This document shows positions 52,495 through 62,210 of a DNA stretch of 64,000 nt, piece after piece; the first letter of the stretch is position 1, and each line of letters starts with the position of its first letter. Both the position numbers and the translations under genes were made by a program. The stretch is taken from NCBI RefSeq assembly GCF_018128945.1, contig NZ_CP068393.1, forward strand, positions 930,001 through 994,000, read 5' to 3'. Source of the stretch: Aristaeella hokkaidonensis (GTDB taxonomy: Bacteria; Bacillota; Clostridia; Christensenellales; Aristaeellaceae). Under the pieces are notes generated by a model. That model made no database searches. It saw nothing but the letters and a program-made list of their open reading frames with translations, and was not told the DNA's origin.

Positions 52495-53616
52495 ATGAAG
52501 GATGTAATGGGGATTATTTACACTGGTGAAAATGATGCCCGGCTTCGCGAACTGACGATCATCAGGGCTATTGCCGCACTTCCTGTTGCAGGTCGTTTCC
52601 GCGTTATTGATTTTCTTGTTTCCAGCATGGTAAACGGCGGTATGAAGAATATCGGTGTTATCATGCAGAAAAACTATCACAGTCTTATGGACCATCTTGG
52701 TTCGGGAAAAGAATGGGATCTTCATGGAAAAACGAACGGGCTTCACATTTTGCCGCCTTTTCTGACGCGTGAGAATGTCGGCCTGTATCCCGGCGTGCTT
52801 GACGGACTCCGATCCAATACAGATTACCTCAACAGAAGTAAACAGGAACTGGTGGTGCTCAGTAACAGCAACATCATTTACAATGCTCATTTTAAGGATA
52901 TGATCGCGTTTTACGAAAATACAGGCGCAGATATTACGCTGATGTATACAAAGGATCCCACCATGAAACGCGACGAGTTCGGAACCTATATTTCACTGGA
53001 TGAAGAAGGAAACGTCAAAGACATAGAAGTTGAACCGACGCATCCGAACTATGAAAACACTTTTATGCAGGTTTGCCTGATGAAGAGGGAATTCCTGAAA
53101 GAGCTTGTTGACAAAGCTGTTGCGCATGGCCTGCATGACCTCGCCAGGGATCTGCTCCTGAAACTCGTACAGGAAAAACAGGCCAAGGTGAATGCGTTTG
53201 AATACACAGGCGTATGCTGGAACATCGATTCCGTTCAGAGCTATTTCAAGTTCAATATGGATATACTGAAACCGGAAATCAGGAAAAGACTGTTTATCGA
53301 TGAGCTGCCGGTATTTACGAAAGTCAGGGATGAAATGCCAGCATTTTACAGTGCGGAATCCCATTCGGTCAATTCTCTCGTTGCTGACGGATGTCAGATT
53401 GAAGGAAAGATTGAAAACAGCGTACTGTTCAGAGGCGTTCGAGTAGCACCGAATGCTCATGTGAAGAACTGCATTATCATGCAGGATGGTCAGGTACAGG
53501 AAGGCGCTTATATAGAAAATTGTATCCTTGACAAGCAGACTGTAATCAAAAAGAATACGAAGCTGATCGGACCGGAAGCCTATCCGATTGTGATTGCCAA
53601 GAATGTGGTTATCTGA
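52495..53616 (+). CDS. glgD: GlgD, regulatory subunit of glucose-1-phosphate adenylyltransferase
   Basis: 373 aa, paralogue of GlgC with a degenerate active site: the start reads MGIIYTGENDARLRELTIIR instead of the AGGxGxRL loop, and the sugar-phosphate motifs are altered. It keeps IAALPVAGRFRVIDFLVSSM and the C-terminal beta-helix (VADGCQIEGKIENSVLFRGV, NCIILDK-type turns). In Bacillus GlgC and GlgD together form the active enzyme, GlgD raising activity. 35 bases after glgC. Confidence 0.95.
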   Translation: MKDVMGIIYTGENDARLRELTIIRAIAALPVAGRFRVIDFLVSSMVNGGMKNIGVIMQKNYHSLMDHLGSGKEWDLHGKTNGLHILPPFLTRENVGLYPGVLDGLRSNTDYLNRSKQELVVLSNSNIIYNAHFKDMIAFYENTGADITLMYTKDPTMKRDEFGTYISLDEEGNVKDIEVEPTHPNYENTFMQVCLMKREFLKELVDKAVAHGLHDLARDLLLKLVQEKQAKVNAFEYTGVCWNIDSVQSYFKFNMDILKPEIRKRLFIDELPVFTKVRDEMPAFYSAESHSVNSLVADGCQIEGKIENSVLFRGVRVAPNAHVKNCIIMQDGQVQEGAYIENCILDKQTVIKKNTKLIGPEAYPIVIAKNVVI

Positions 53617-53639
53617 TCATAAGGGAGTGTTGTTACAAA

Positions 53640-55133
53640 ATGAAAATTCTTTTTGTCGCCAGTGAATCAGTTCCATTTGTAAAAACGGGCGGACTTGCCG
53701 ATGTTGTCGGAGCATTAGCGCCGGTTCTGGCGAAAGAAGGACATGATGTTCGTGTAATCATCCCTCAATTCAGTACAATCCCGCAGGAATATATGCAGAA
53801 AATGTCGCATGTATGCGACTTTGAAGTGCAGCTTGGCTGGAGACGTCAGTACTGCGGCATTGAAATGATCGAAAAAGACGGTGTGAAATGGTACTTTATG
53901 GACAACAAGTATTATTTTGGCCGTCCTTATATCTATGGAATGGGCGGGGATGAATATGAACGGTTTGGCTTCTTCTGCCGCGGCGCACTGAACATGCTTC
54001 CACTGGTTGATTTTCAACCGGATATCATTCATGCGCATGACTGGCAAAGCGGCATGGTACCGGCTCTCCTGAAAATTCAATATGCGCATCTTCCGTTCTA
54101 TGCGAACATCAAAACGGTCTTTACGATTCATAATCTGCAATACCAGGGGATTTTCGGAATCCGTGAAGTACAGGATATTCTGGGACTGGGTGACAGTCTG
54201 TGGACAGATGACAAGCTTGAATGCTTCGGCTGTGCCAATTTTATGAAAGCAGCACTGGTATACACAGACCTTATTACAACCGTAAGTCCTTCCTATGCTG
54301 AGGAAATACAGACAGCCTATTACGGAGAAAGACTGGATGGATTGCTCAGAGCCAGACACAGGGAACTGAAAGGTGTTCTGAACGGTATTGACATGAAGGA
54401 ATACGATCCTTCTGCTGACAATAAAATTAAAGCAAACTATTCAACAGACAATATGAACGGAAAGGCTGAATGCAAGAGAAACCTTCAGGAGGAACTTGGG
54501 CTTGAGATCAAACCGGATGTACCCGTAATCGGTATGGTTGGTCGTCTCAGCAATCAGAAAGGCCTTGACCTGGTTGATTATGTGATCGCAGATATTATGC
54601 GGCATGATGTACAACTGGTTGTTCTCGGTATGGGAGAAGGCAGGTATTTCAATCTGTTCAGCTGGGCTGAAACAGAATATAAAGGCAGAGTCGCTGCAAG
54701 ATTTACCATGGATCACACACTGGCCCACAAAATCTATGCCGGTGCTGATATGTTCCTGATGCCGAGCCAGTTTGAACCGTGCGGACTCAGCCAGATGATT
54801 GCCATGAGATACGGAACGATTCCGATTGTCAGAGAAACCGGCGGACTTCGTGATACTGTACTCAGCTACAATGATTTCAACGGCGAAGGAAACGGATTTA
54901 CTTTTTTCAACTACAACGCTCATGATATGTTACATACGATCGAACGAGCCTGTGAGTATTATAAAAACTATCCTGAGATCTGGAAGAAACTGCAAATGCG
55001 CGGAATGAACGGTGACTTCAGCTGGGATCATTCTGCAAAGGAATATATCAACCTTTATCAGAGCCTGTTTGTATCCAGAAAGCAGGAACAGGATGATGAG
55101 AAGAAAGAGAATCCTGTAGTGATTGATATCTGA
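53640..55133 (+). CDS. glgA: Glycogen synthase
   Basis: 497 aa GT5 enzyme extending alpha-1,4-glucan from ADP-glucose. N-terminal KTGGLADVVGALAPVLAKEG with the substrate-binding K-x-G-G-L, HAHDWQSGMVPALL, FTIHNLQYQGIF, GVLNGIDMKEYDP, and GMVGRLSNQKGLDL; the C-terminal MPSQFEPCGLSQMIAMRYGT and VRETGGLRDTV hold the catalytic E and nucleotide-sugar contacts. About 20 residues longer than minimal at the charged end (KQEQDDEKKE). Branching enzyme and phosphorylase are not in this operon. Confidence 0.97.
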   Translation: MKILFVASESVPFVKTGGLADVVGALAPVLAKEGHDVRVIIPQFSTIPQEYMQKMSHVCDFEVQLGWRRQYCGIEMIEKDGVKWYFMDNKYYFGRPYIYGMGGDEYERFGFFCRGALNMLPLVDFQPDIIHAHDWQSGMVPALLKIQYAHLPFYANIKTVFTIHNLQYQGIFGIREVQDILGLGDSLWTDDKLECFGCANFMKAALVYTDLITTVSPSYAEEIQTAYYGERLDGLLRARHRELKGVLNGIDMKEYDPSADNKIKANYSTDNMNGKAECKRNLQEELGLEIKPDVPVIGMVGRLSNQKGLDLVDYVIADIMRHDVQLVVLGMGEGRYFNLFSWAETEYKGRVAARFTMDHTLAHKIYAGADMFLMPSQFEPCGLSQMIAMRYGTIPIVRETGGLRDTVLSYNDFNGEGNGFTFFNYNAHDMLHTIERACEYYKNYPEIWKKLQMRGMNGDFSWDHSAKEYINLYQSLFVSRKQEQDDEKKENPVVIDI

Positions 55134-55158
55134 TATCATGAAATAAATGTTGAAAAGT

Positions 55159-55193
55159 CAGGGATGTGCAGAGAAGCACATCCCTGATTTTAG
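55159..55193 (+). terminator. Terminator of the glycogen operon
   Basis: CAGGGATGTGC pairs with GCACATCCCTG around AGAGAA, then ATTTTAG. Transcription of the next gene may come partly from read-through, since it starts 12 bases later. Confidence 0.8.
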
Positions 55194-55204
55194 GGAGGGC
55201 CCAG

Positions 55205-55960
55205 GTGAGCATTATACTCAAAGAGGACGAAACGATAGAGGATCTTCAGCTGGACGGGCTGAAACTGATCCAGAAACAGAATGCTTTTCGGTTTGGAATG
55301 GATTCAGTTATCCTTGCGCATTTTGCCGAGATCAGGGAAAACGATATCGTGGCCGACTTTGGTACAGGCAACGGTGTGCTGATTCTGCTTCTGAAAGGAA
55401 GAAAAAAAGGAAAAAAATATTATGCGCTGGATATACAGCAGGAAGCGGCTGAACTCACAGAAAGAAATATGATCCTGAATCATCTGGAAGATGTCGCAAC
55501 TGTTATCCATACGGACGCTGTTGATGCATCCCTGTATATAGAACCTTGTTCCGTTGATAAGATCATATGCAACCCTCCGTACGGACAGCCGTATTCCGCC
55601 CTGGCCAGTCCAAGCATACAAAAGGCGATTGCCAGGAATCAGGATGAGGAAACGATGGATCACTTACTAAGGGGCGCTTTTTCTGTTCTGAAAGGAAGAG
55701 GAAAAATATACATTGTATATCCGGCTCCTCAGATGATGTATATCATGAAACTTTTACAGAAACATCATCTGGAACCCAAGCGCTTTCAGATGGTTTATCC
55801 ATACATTCATAAACCTGCGAATCTTGTGCTGATTGAAGCTGTAAAGGATGCACGTCCTACACTCCACCCTATGAAGCCTCTGATTATTTATGAAAGGGAC
55901 GGCAGCTTGACAAACGAACTGAAGTCTGTATATCATTTAGAAGAACAGACCGGATTCTGA
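55205..55960 (+). CDS. TrmN6-like SAM-dependent methyltransferase (YabB/TrmN family)
   Basis: 251 aa from a GTG six bases after GGGAGGG; the ATG in frame at 55166 lies in the terminator hairpin. Marks: LDGLKLIQKQNAFRFGMDSV, SAM-site VADFGTGNGVLILLLKG, ALDIQQEAAELTERNMILN and the N6-adenine-type catalytic NPPYGQPYSALAS. Relatives methylate A37 of tRNA-Val or other tRNA; the actual target is unproven. HI0933 flavoprotein follows in 25 bases. In Firmicutes such genes often adjoin an endonuclease and rsmI; they are absent here. Confidence 0.9.
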   Translation: MSIILKEDETIEDLQLDGLKLIQKQNAFRFGMDSVILAHFAEIRENDIVADFGTGNGVLILLLKGRKKGKKYYALDIQQEAAELTERNMILNHLEDVATVIHTDAVDASLYIEPCSVDKIICNPPYGQPYSALASPSIQKAIARNQDEETMDHLLRGAFSVLKGRGKIYIVYPAPQMMYIMKLLQKHHLEPKRFQMVYPYIHKPANLVLIEAVKDARPTLHPMKPLIIYERDGSLTNELKSVYHLEEQTGF

Positions 55961-55985
55961 TTTCAAAAAGGTGTTGACTTGTACG

Positions 55986-57191
55986 ATGAAAACAGATGTA
56001 ACAGTCATCGGCGCAGGTGCTGCAGGACTCACAGCTGCCGTTACTGCAGCATCCCGTGGTCTGAAAGTCATTCTGCTTGAAAAAGGCGAAAGACCCGGCA
56101 GAAAGATTCTTGCTTCCGGCAACGGACGATGCAACATGATGAACAAAGGATTTCCTGTTTATTACGGAGATCCTGTCTTTGCTGCATCAGTTTTGAAGCA
56201 ATGCCCTCTCAGCAAAATCGAAGCCTTTTTTAAAGAATATGGTCTGATCATGACACAGGATCCTGAGGGGAGAGTATATCCCGTTACCTATCAGGCAATT
56301 TCAGTACTGTCTGTGTTGAAAAACGCCGCCAGAATCACAGACGTATATCTGAATACAGGATTTGATGTTTCCGCAATATACAGGGATCATAATCTTTTCA
56401 TCATCAGAAATGATCGTAACGAAGAAATACTGTCTGAAAAAGTCATTATATGCTGCGGGGGTGCAGCTCAGCCAAAGCTGGGAGGATCAATGGATGGATA
56501 CAGACTGCTGGGGTCATTAGGACACCATATCATCCCGGTATTTCCTTCGCTTGTTTCGCTTACAACTGACAAAAAAAGCATTTCAGGACTATCCGGAATA
56601 AGGATTCGGGCGGCTGTATCCCTGTTTGAAGGCAACAGTTTGATCCATCAGGAAAAAGGAGAAATCCTTTTTACCGATTACGGAGTCAGCGGTATCTGTA
56701 TTATGCAATGCGCAAGATTTACAGAAGGAAGGAATACTCATCTGGAAATTAATTTTCTGGAAGGGATCTGTGACAGTTCGGAAGAAATGATCAGCGAAAT
56801 CCAAAGGAGACAGGCTATGCTTTCGAATCTGTCACCGGTCAGCCTCTTTGACGGTGTTTTGCCTGAAAAGATCAGCTATGCAGTGATGAAACAGGCAGGC
56901 ATTCCGATGAAGGGAGAGAAAGCTGGAAATCTCACAGACAACGACATACGGCGTATTGCTGAAACGGCAAAAGGCTACAAGATCTTCATCACTGGAACCC
57001 GTGGAATGGATTATGCCCAGGTAACAGCCGGCGGGGCGGACTGCTGTGAGTTCTGTCCTGAAACCATGGAATCAAGGCTTACACAGGGATTGTTTGCGGC
57101 AGGCGAGGTCCTGAATGTGGACGGAGACTGCGGCGGATTCAATCTCATGTTTGCGTTTTCTTCAGGAATCATCGCAGGAGAATCTGTATGA
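55986..57191 (+). CDS. HI0933/YhiN-family NAD(P)/FAD-dependent oxidoreductase
   Basis: 401 aa from the ATG; a GTG five codons earlier is in frame but abuts the ribosome-site sequence AAAAAGG. FAD motif DVTVIGAGAAGLTAAVTAAS, the characteristic GRKILASGNGRCNMMNKGF, GRVYPVTYQAISVL, CGGAAQPKLGGSMDGYRLL, and the C-terminal GTRGMDYAQVTAGG and EVLNVDGDCGGFNLMFAFSS. The family is widespread and its reaction is unknown (possibly hydroxylation of a small molecule or tRNA). Compared with relatives the length is normal. Confidence 0.93.
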   Translation: MKTDVTVIGAGAAGLTAAVTAASRGLKVILLEKGERPGRKILASGNGRCNMMNKGFPVYYGDPVFAASVLKQCPLSKIEAFFKEYGLIMTQDPEGRVYPVTYQAISVLSVLKNAARITDVYLNTGFDVSAIYRDHNLFIIRNDRNEEILSEKVIICCGGAAQPKLGGSMDGYRLLGSLGHHIIPVFPSLVSLTTDKKSISGLSGIRIRAAVSLFEGNSLIHQEKGEILFTDYGVSGICIMQCARFTEGRNTHLEINFLEGICDSSEEMISEIQRRQAMLSNLSPVSLFDGVLPEKISYAVMKQAGIPMKGEKAGNLTDNDIRRIAETAKGYKIFITGTRGMDYAQVTAGGADCCEFCPETMESRLTQGLFAAGEVLNVDGDCGGFNLMFAFSSGIIAGESV

Positions 57192-57216
57192 TTTTCTGGA
57201 TGGAGGAGGATGAAAA

Positions 57217-57909
57217 TTGAAAAAAGGCGATATTCGAAAACAGGAAATTCTGAATACGGCTGAAACCCTTTTCTGCAGGAAAGGATATGAGCAGACCAGC
57301 ATACAGGATATCCTTGACTGCCTGCATACAAGTAAAGGCAGCTTTTATCATCATTATGTCAGCAAGGAATCCGTTCTGGAGGGAATCTGTTCAAAAAGAG
57401 CTGAACAGATCTATCAGACGATATCTGATCAGCTGGATCCGGATGAAAATGTTATTGTCAATCTCAACATTCTTTTATCCGGAATTATTCCGTTCAGGGA
57501 TGAAAAACTCAGCTTTCTGATGATGCTGCTTCCTATTTTCAGAACAACTGACGGAAAGACTGTTCGACATTATTACTGCGAGGCATTGTCTGACTGTTTC
57601 AGGGAAGCGGTACGGCTGCAGATTCAGAAGGGAAAGGAAGAAGAAATTATCTTCTGTCCCGAAACCCAATATGTTACTGATATCATCCTGACAACTGTTC
57701 ACGGACTATGGACAGGAATATGTGATCATATTCTCATATGTGAAGAGAAAAATGCTGAAGCAGATATATCAGAGATTCTGCGCATGACAGAATGCTGCAG
57801 ACTCATGATAGAAAGAATGCTTTCTCTTCCGTATGGAACTGTAGAACTGACAGATCTTCAGACAATCGCATTCATGTGTAAACAGATACATAATCACTGG
57901 ATACACTGA
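57217..57909 (+). CDS. TetR/AcrR-family transcriptional regulator
   Basis: 230 aa from a TTG about eight bases after GGAGGAGGATG. The N-terminal helix-turn-helix is classical: RKQEILNTAETLFCRKGYEQ, TSIQDILDCLHTSKGSFYHH, YVSKESVLEGIC. The helical ligand-binding domain follows, with hydrophobic segments near 100-120 and 155-175. It lies between HI0933 and deoD with no obvious efflux pump nearby, so its target might be itself or either neighbour; this is speculative. Confidence 0.92.
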   Translation: MKKGDIRKQEILNTAETLFCRKGYEQTSIQDILDCLHTSKGSFYHHYVSKESVLEGICSKRAEQIYQTISDQLDPDENVIVNLNILLSGIIPFRDEKLSFLMMLLPIFRTTDGKTVRHYYCEALSDCFREAVRLQIQKGKEEEIIFCPETQYVTDIILTTVHGLWTGICDHILICEEKNAEADISEILRMTECCRLMIERMLSLPYGTVELTDLQTIAFMCKQIHNHWIH

Positions 57910-57943
57910 AATAAAAGAAATATAAAAAAGGAGGAAAAAATTC

Positions 57944-58654
57944 ATGTCATCCAACATTCCGACCCCGCATATCAATGCTCCTGCCGGCGCATTTGCCGAA
58001 ACAGTCCTTATGCCGGGTGATCCGCTCAGAGCAATGTTTATTGCAGAACAGTATCTTGAAAAAGCAGAACTGGTGAATAATGTCCGGAATGTGCAGGGGT
58101 ATACCGGATACTATAAGGGAAAACGCGTATCGGTTATGGCCAGCGGTATGGGTTGTCCGTCTATCGGTATATACTCCTATGAACTGTTCAATTTTTATGA
58201 TGTAAAGAATATTATCCGTATAGGTTCTGCGGGAGCAATTTCACCCAAACTGAAGCTCAAGGATATTGTGATTGCAATGAGCGCTTATACAGATTCCGGC
58301 TATATCAACAGTTTCGGATTCAGGGGAAACGCGGCGCCGTGCTGCAGCTATGAGCTTTTGTCCAAAGCGATGGCGTATGCTGAAAAGCTCCCGTGCAATG
58401 TGGTTTGCGGACCGCTGTTTTCATCAGATGCTTTCTATTCTGACGCAAGCCAGACAGAAACGCTGTCCAGGCTCGGTGTTCTGGCTGTCGAGATGGAGGC
58501 AGCTGCGCTTTATATGAATGCAGCCAGAGCCGGTAAAAACGCGCTTGCGATATGTTCGATTTCCGACAGCCTGGTTACGGGAGAAGAACTTCCCGCTGAA
58601 GACAGACAAACCGGATTCCGGAATATGATGGAACTGGGACTGGCATTGATCTGA
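57944..58654 (+). CDS. deoD: Purine-nucleoside phosphorylase DeoD
   Basis: 236 aa trimeric-hexameric PNP type. It cleaves purine (deoxy)nucleosides with phosphate to base plus (deoxy)ribose 1-phosphate. Marks: TPHINAPAGAFAETVLMPGDPLRA (phosphate-contacting GDP), NVRNVQGYTGYYKG, ASGMGCPSIGIYSYEL, RIGSAGAISPKLKLKDIVIA and VEMEAAALYMNAARAGKNAL with AICSISDSL. Shine-Dalgarno AAGGAGGAAAAAATTC. Followed by a terminator. Confidence 0.97.
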   Translation: MSSNIPTPHINAPAGAFAETVLMPGDPLRAMFIAEQYLEKAELVNNVRNVQGYTGYYKGKRVSVMASGMGCPSIGIYSYELFNFYDVKNIIRIGSAGAISPKLKLKDIVIAMSAYTDSGYINSFGFRGNAAPCCSYELLSKAMAYAEKLPCNVVCGPLFSSDAFYSDASQTETLSRLGVLAVEMEAAALYMNAARAGKNALAICSISDSLVTGEELPAEDRQTGFRNMMELGLALI

Positions 58655-58660
58655 AAAAAC

Positions 58661-58688
58661 AAAAGCGCTGTCAGATGACAGCGCTTTT
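58661..58688. terminator. Bidirectional terminator between deoD and yigZ
   Basis: AAAAGCGCTGTCA and TGACAGCGCTTTT form a nearly loopless perfect stem (two-base gap), with T or A runs on both sides. Confidence 0.88.
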
Positions 58689-58690
58689 TG

Positions 58691-59329
58691 TTATGTGTAT
58701 GCCTCCCAGGCCGCGTAGGATTCGGAATCGGGAATACTTTCCAGGGAACGGTCTGCGGCGTCTGACAAACGGGGAAACAGATCGTCGATTTCTGAAGAAC
58801 GTAATGCGAGCAGAAAAGAAATCGAACTGCCATATTCAATTCTCTCAATTTTAACAGGCAGATGTTCGGCAGTATAGCGAAATCTGTCCCAGGCAGAATA
58901 GGGCAGTGTACAACGATAGAATGATGTTTTTTCCATCCTGACTATACCGGAGGCTGAAAGAGCCGCCTGCGCACACTGTGTATATGCCCGGACAAGGCCT
59001 CCTGTACCGAGCAGCGTGCCGCCAAAGTATCGAACAACGACAATACAGCAGTTGACAATACTTTTTGTTCTCATTACATCCATAATGGGTAATCCTGCAG
59101 TGCCGCCGGGTTCGCCATCATCGCTGTATCTCATGATTCCCTGGTTTTCACCGATAATATATGCATAGCAATGATGTGTCGCGGTCTTATGCTCCTCCTT
59201 GATCTTCTGAAGAAATGAAAGAGCCTCATTTTCTGAAATGCAGGGTGAAGCATAACCGATGAAACGGCTTTTATTGATAATGATTTCTTCACAGGAATTA
59301 CCGGAAACGGTGATGTAAGATTCAGTCAT
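58691..59329 (-). CDS. YigZ/IMPACT-family protein
   Basis: 212 aa. N-terminal IMPACT-type domain: [80 protein letters not shown]-terminal DUF1949-type domain ([20 protein letters not shown]). Related to yeast Impact/YIH1; the bacterial function is not established. Its start ATG overlaps the tyrS stop by four bases, so it is expressed with the tyrosine T-box operon. Confidence 0.93.
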   Translation of the reverse strand: MTESYITVSGNSCEEIIINKSRFIGYASPCISENEALSFLQKIKEEHKTATHHCYAYIIGENQGIMRYSDDGEPGGTAGLPIMDVMRTKSIVNCCIVVVRYFGGTLLGTGGLVRAYTQCAQAALSASGIVRMEKTSFYRCTLPYSAWDRFRYTAEHLPVKIERIEYGSSISFLLALRSSEIDDLFPRLSDAADRSLESIPDSESYAAWEAYT

Positions 59330-60555
59330 AACACAACGATACGGCAGAATCCCTTCTTGCCTTTTTTCAGCATGGCGCCGTCTTCTCCGAGCTGATCTTT
59401 TGACAGGACAGCGGCGGGATCGGTGATTTTCACATCATTGACTGAAACCGCATTCTGTTCAATCTGCTTTCTGGCATCGCTCTGGCTCTTGCAAAGGCCT
59501 GATCTGACAAGCAGTGTGGAGATCCGGGCGTCCTGTGTCCATTCGTCGGATGTTACTTCGAGTGTAGGTACATTCGAAGCAGATGCTCCGCCTCCAAATA
59601 ATGCTTCAGCAGCGGCAGCGGCATTCCTGGCTTCATCCTCACCATGAACAAGTTTCGTCACTTCATAGGCTAGCACTTTTTTGGCTTCGTTGATTTCTGC
59701 ATCTTTCAGGGCTCCGAGGCGGTGCACCTCGTCCATGGGGAGGAAAGTCAGCAGAGCAAGGCATTTTTCCACATCTTTATCATCGACGTTTCTCCAGTAC
59801 TGGTAGAAATTATAAGGAGAGGTCTTAACCGGATCAAGCCAAAGTGCCCCGGCTTCCGTCTTGCCCATTTTTCTGCCGTCATGTGTAAGAAGCAGCTGGA
59901 AAGTGCAGGCGAATGCCTTTTCATTTTCTTTTTTGCGGACAAGATCAGCGCCGCCGAGCATGTTGCTCCACTGGTCATTGCCGCCCATTTCCAGACGGCA
60001 TCCATAACGATGGAACAATTCAAGGAAGTCATAGCTTTGCATCAGCATATAGGTAAATTCAAGAAAGCTGAGACCGTTTTCGGTAGCCATTCTGGCTTTG
60101 TAGCATTCAGCGGTGAGCATCCGGTTTACTGAAAACTGGGAGCCGATGTCTCTCATGAAATCGATAAAATTCAAATGACGAAGCCAATCACCGTTATTGA
60201 CAATCAGCGCTTTATTGTCGGAAAAATCCAGGAAACGGGACATCTGTTTTTTAATGCATTCCACATTCTGATCAATGGTTTCCACAGTGAGCATTTTTCG
60301 CATGTCTGTTTTTCCGGACGGGTCACCGATCATAGCGGTGCCTCCGCCCATCAGTGCGATCGGCCTGTGGCCGGCACGCTGCATGTGGGCCATGGCCATG
60401 ATCGGAATGTAGTGTCCGATATGAAGACTGTCTGCAGTGGGATCAAAACCCACGTAGAAAGTGGTAGGGGATTTCAGCTGTTCGTAGAGTTCATCCTCAA
60501 AAGTCATCTGAGCAATAAATCCGCGTTCTTTGAGAATATCAAGAATATGTTCCAT
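59326..60555 (-). CDS. tyrS: Tyrosine--tRNA ligase
   Basis: 409 aa. It charges tRNA-Tyr. Class I features: [20 protein letters not shown] with [53 protein letters not shown], and KMSKS as [15 protein letters not shown]. The C-terminal S4 domain ([20 protein letters not shown]) is present. It lies 13 bases after an aminotransferase gene, both under a T-box whose specifier reads UAC (Tyr). Confidence 0.97.
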   Translation of the reverse strand: MEHILDILKERGFIAQMTFEDELYEQLKSPTTFYVGFDPTADSLHIGHYIPIMAMAHMQRAGHRPIALMGGGTAMIGDPSGKTDMRKMLTVETIDQNVECIKKQMSRFLDFSDNKALIVNNGDWLRHLNFIDFMRDIGSQFSVNRMLTAECYKARMATENGLSFLEFTYMLMQSYDFLELFHRYGCRLEMGGNDQWSNMLGGADLVRKKENEKAFACTFQLLLTHDGRKMGKTEAGALWLDPVKTSPYNFYQYWRNVDDKDVEKCLALLTFLPMDEVHRLGALKDAEINEAKKVLAYEVTKLVHGEDEARNAAAAAEALFGGGASASNVPTLEVTSDEWTQDARISTLLVRSGLCKSQSDARKQIEQNAVSVNDVKITDPAAVLSKDQLGEDGAMLKKGKKGFCRIVVL

Positions 60556-60568
60556 GTTTTTACTCCTT

Positions 60569-61750
60569 TTATATTTCAGATTTAATCAGGTCGTTCAGTA
60601 TGCTCATGCCGGTCTCAATCTGCTGCGGGGTGCTGTTGGAAAAGTTGAGACGCAGCGTATTCAGATGGCCGCCGTCTGCACAGAAATAAGTACCAGGTAC
60701 ATATGCAACCTTACGTTCCACGGCTTTTGAGAGGAGCTTGACAGTATCAATATGCACAGGCAGTTCAGCCCAGATAAACAAACCACCCTGAGGTCTTGTA
60801 AAGGAGACACCGTCAGGGAACTGCTCCAGATACTGAAGCATTTGATGCATTTTCGCACCGTAACCTTTACAGATGCTGCGGATATGATCAGGAAGAAGAT
60901 TCCTGCGAAGATACTGATCAACAACGGCCTGATTCAGATTGGCAGAGTGAACATCCGTTGATTGTTTGCCGATGGTGCATTTCCGGATGATTCCAGCATC
61001 ACCGGCTATATATCCGATACGAAGGCCTGGGGAAATGGTCTTGCTGAAGCTTCCAAGGAACATAACCCAGCCATTCTGATCATAGGATTTGATGGCCCTG
61101 ACCTTTTCTCCCTCATACCGCAGGTCACGATAAGGATCATCCTCCGCAACGACCATGCCATACCTGTTCGCCAGATCGGCAACCGCCCTCCGTCTGGAAT
61201 CAGGCAGTGTTTTCCCGGTCGGGTTCTGGAATGTGGGAATCGTGTAAAGCAGCTTGGGATGGTGTTTCTTGATTTTCAATTCAAGATCATCTGGAATCAG
61301 TCCGTCTTCGTCGCTTTCAACAGTAACAAGGTTTGCCTGGTATAGTTTAAGGCATTGAAGATTTCCAAGAAAAGACGGATTTTCCACAAGAACCGTATCA
61401 CCGGGATCAAGAAGGGCTTTACAAAGCAGATCCATTGCCTGGGTTGAACCCGTTACGGGCAGAACGGCCGGAACGCTGACACCAAGCTGATCCGCAACAT
61501 AAGATTTCAGACTTTCAACAAAAGGAGGATAACCTTCCGTCGCACCATACTGCAGAATAGCTTTCCCGTCATGTGCGAGCACATACTGGGCCAGTTCGCT
61601 GACCTGTTGATCAGGCAGGGCTTCAAGTGACGGATTGCCGCCGGCAAATGAGATCATTCCAGGCTGTGCAATCACTTTAAATATTTCGCGGATCGCACTG
61701 CCGGTGACCTGGTCAAACCTGCTGGCAAACCTGACTTCGGAAATGTCCAT
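60569..61750 (-). CDS. PLP-dependent class I/II aminotransferase, probably aromatic (tyrosine-linked)
   Basis: 393 aa from the ATG after AAGGAGGAATTGGTTATC. Fold-type [101 protein letters not shown] with the PLP lysine, and [12 protein letters not shown]. It resembles the 2-aminoadipate/aromatic (LysN/ARO8-like) group. Location directly behind a tyrosine-specific T-box and before tyrS suggests it makes or recycles tyrosine or another aromatic amino acid; the motifs alone do not say. Confidence 0.88.
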   Translation of the reverse strand: MDISEVRFASRFDQVTGSAIREIFKVIAQPGMISFAGGNPSLEALPDQQVSELAQYVLAHDGKAILQYGATEGYPPFVESLKSYVADQLGVSVPAVLPVTGSTQAMDLLCKALLDPGDTVLVENPSFLGNLQCLKLYQANLVTVESDEDGLIPDDLELKIKKHHPKLLYTIPTFQNPTGKTLPDSRRRAVADLANRYGMVVAEDDPYRDLRYEGEKVRAIKSYDQNGWVMFLGSFSKTISPGLRIGYIAGDAGIIRKCTIGKQSTDVHSANLNQAVVDQYLRRNLLPDHIRSICKGYGAKMHQMLQYLEQFPDGVSFTRPQGGLFIWAELPVHIDTVKLLSKAVERKVAYVPGTYFCADGGHLNTLRLNFSNSTPQQIETGMSILNDLIKSEI

Positions 61751-61778
61751 GATAACCAATTCCTCCTTGTTTGATAAA

Positions 61779-62006
61779 TAAAAACGGTTTTCGCCGGAAG
61801 GCGAAAACCGCGGTACCACTTCCATTCGGCAGACTGAAAGCCTGCTCTTTTACGCGCTGTATACGGCGCACCGTGTCAACCTTACTGACGGGAATCCGCG
61901 TTCAGGCGACTGCTCCGGGATGTACTTCGACTGATACCGTATACTTCCTTGCACCATCCGGAAGCTCTCTGCAATACTTCAATCAGCTTACTCTTCCCTT
62001 CATTGC
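61779..62006 (-). promoter_or_regulatory. T-box riboswitch, specifier UAC (tyrosine)
   Basis: Minus-strand leader of about 230 bases. Stem I is built as GGGA (61995-61998) with TCCC (61917-61920) below the specifier loop, CTGAT with ATCAG, GTAT with ATAC and the CTTCC/GGAAG apical helix. By comparison with B. subtilis glyQS, where the loop reads CGAA-A-GGC-A, here CGAA-G-TAC-A puts the specifier at 61922-61924: UAC, tyrosine. The T-box sequence GGAAGTGGTACCGCG (61809-61823) holds TGGT, whose last base pairs with the A discriminator usual for tRNA-Tyr. Uncharged tRNA-Tyr should favour the antiterminator and read-through into aminotransferase-tyrS-yigZ. Confidence 0.88.
61780..61810 (-). terminator. 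T-box terminator hairpin
   Basis: CGGTTTTCGCC pairs with GGCGAAAACCG around four bases (61785-61810), followed on the minus strand by TTTTTATTT. Confidence 0.88.
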
Positions 62007-62012
62007 TTTTTT

Positions 62013-62041
62013 ATTATGTTCAAAAAAGGAAAGATTGTCAA
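62013..62041 (-). promoter_or_regulatory. Promoter of the tyrosine T-box operon
   Basis: Minus-strand TTGACA (62036-62041), 17 bases, CATAAT (62013-62018). Transcription would start near 62006. Confidence 0.78.
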
Positions 62042-62107
62042 GGAAAATAAAGGATATAAAACCATAAATACAAAAGACTTTCAAGGACCGGCGAATCTGG
62101 CCGGCAC

Positions 62108-62136
62108 TTGATAAAATTTGCAATATACTGTATAAT
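62108..62136 (+). promoter_or_regulatory. Promoter of asp23-fakA
   Basis: TTGATA (62108-62113), 17 bases, TATAAT (62131-62136), about 75 bases before the start of the first gene. Confidence 0.75.
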
Positions 62137-62210
62137 TTCATGGTCCTTTGTATGGTTTTCCTGAAAGGATCCATTTAAACCTGCCACGGTATCATGCGGG
62201 AGGGAAACAC

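Noticed and set aside
62080..62107. Small GC-rich dyad (CCGG...CCGG) before the asp23 promoter
   Set aside because: The stem is short and imperfect and has no tail; chance is the simplest explanation.
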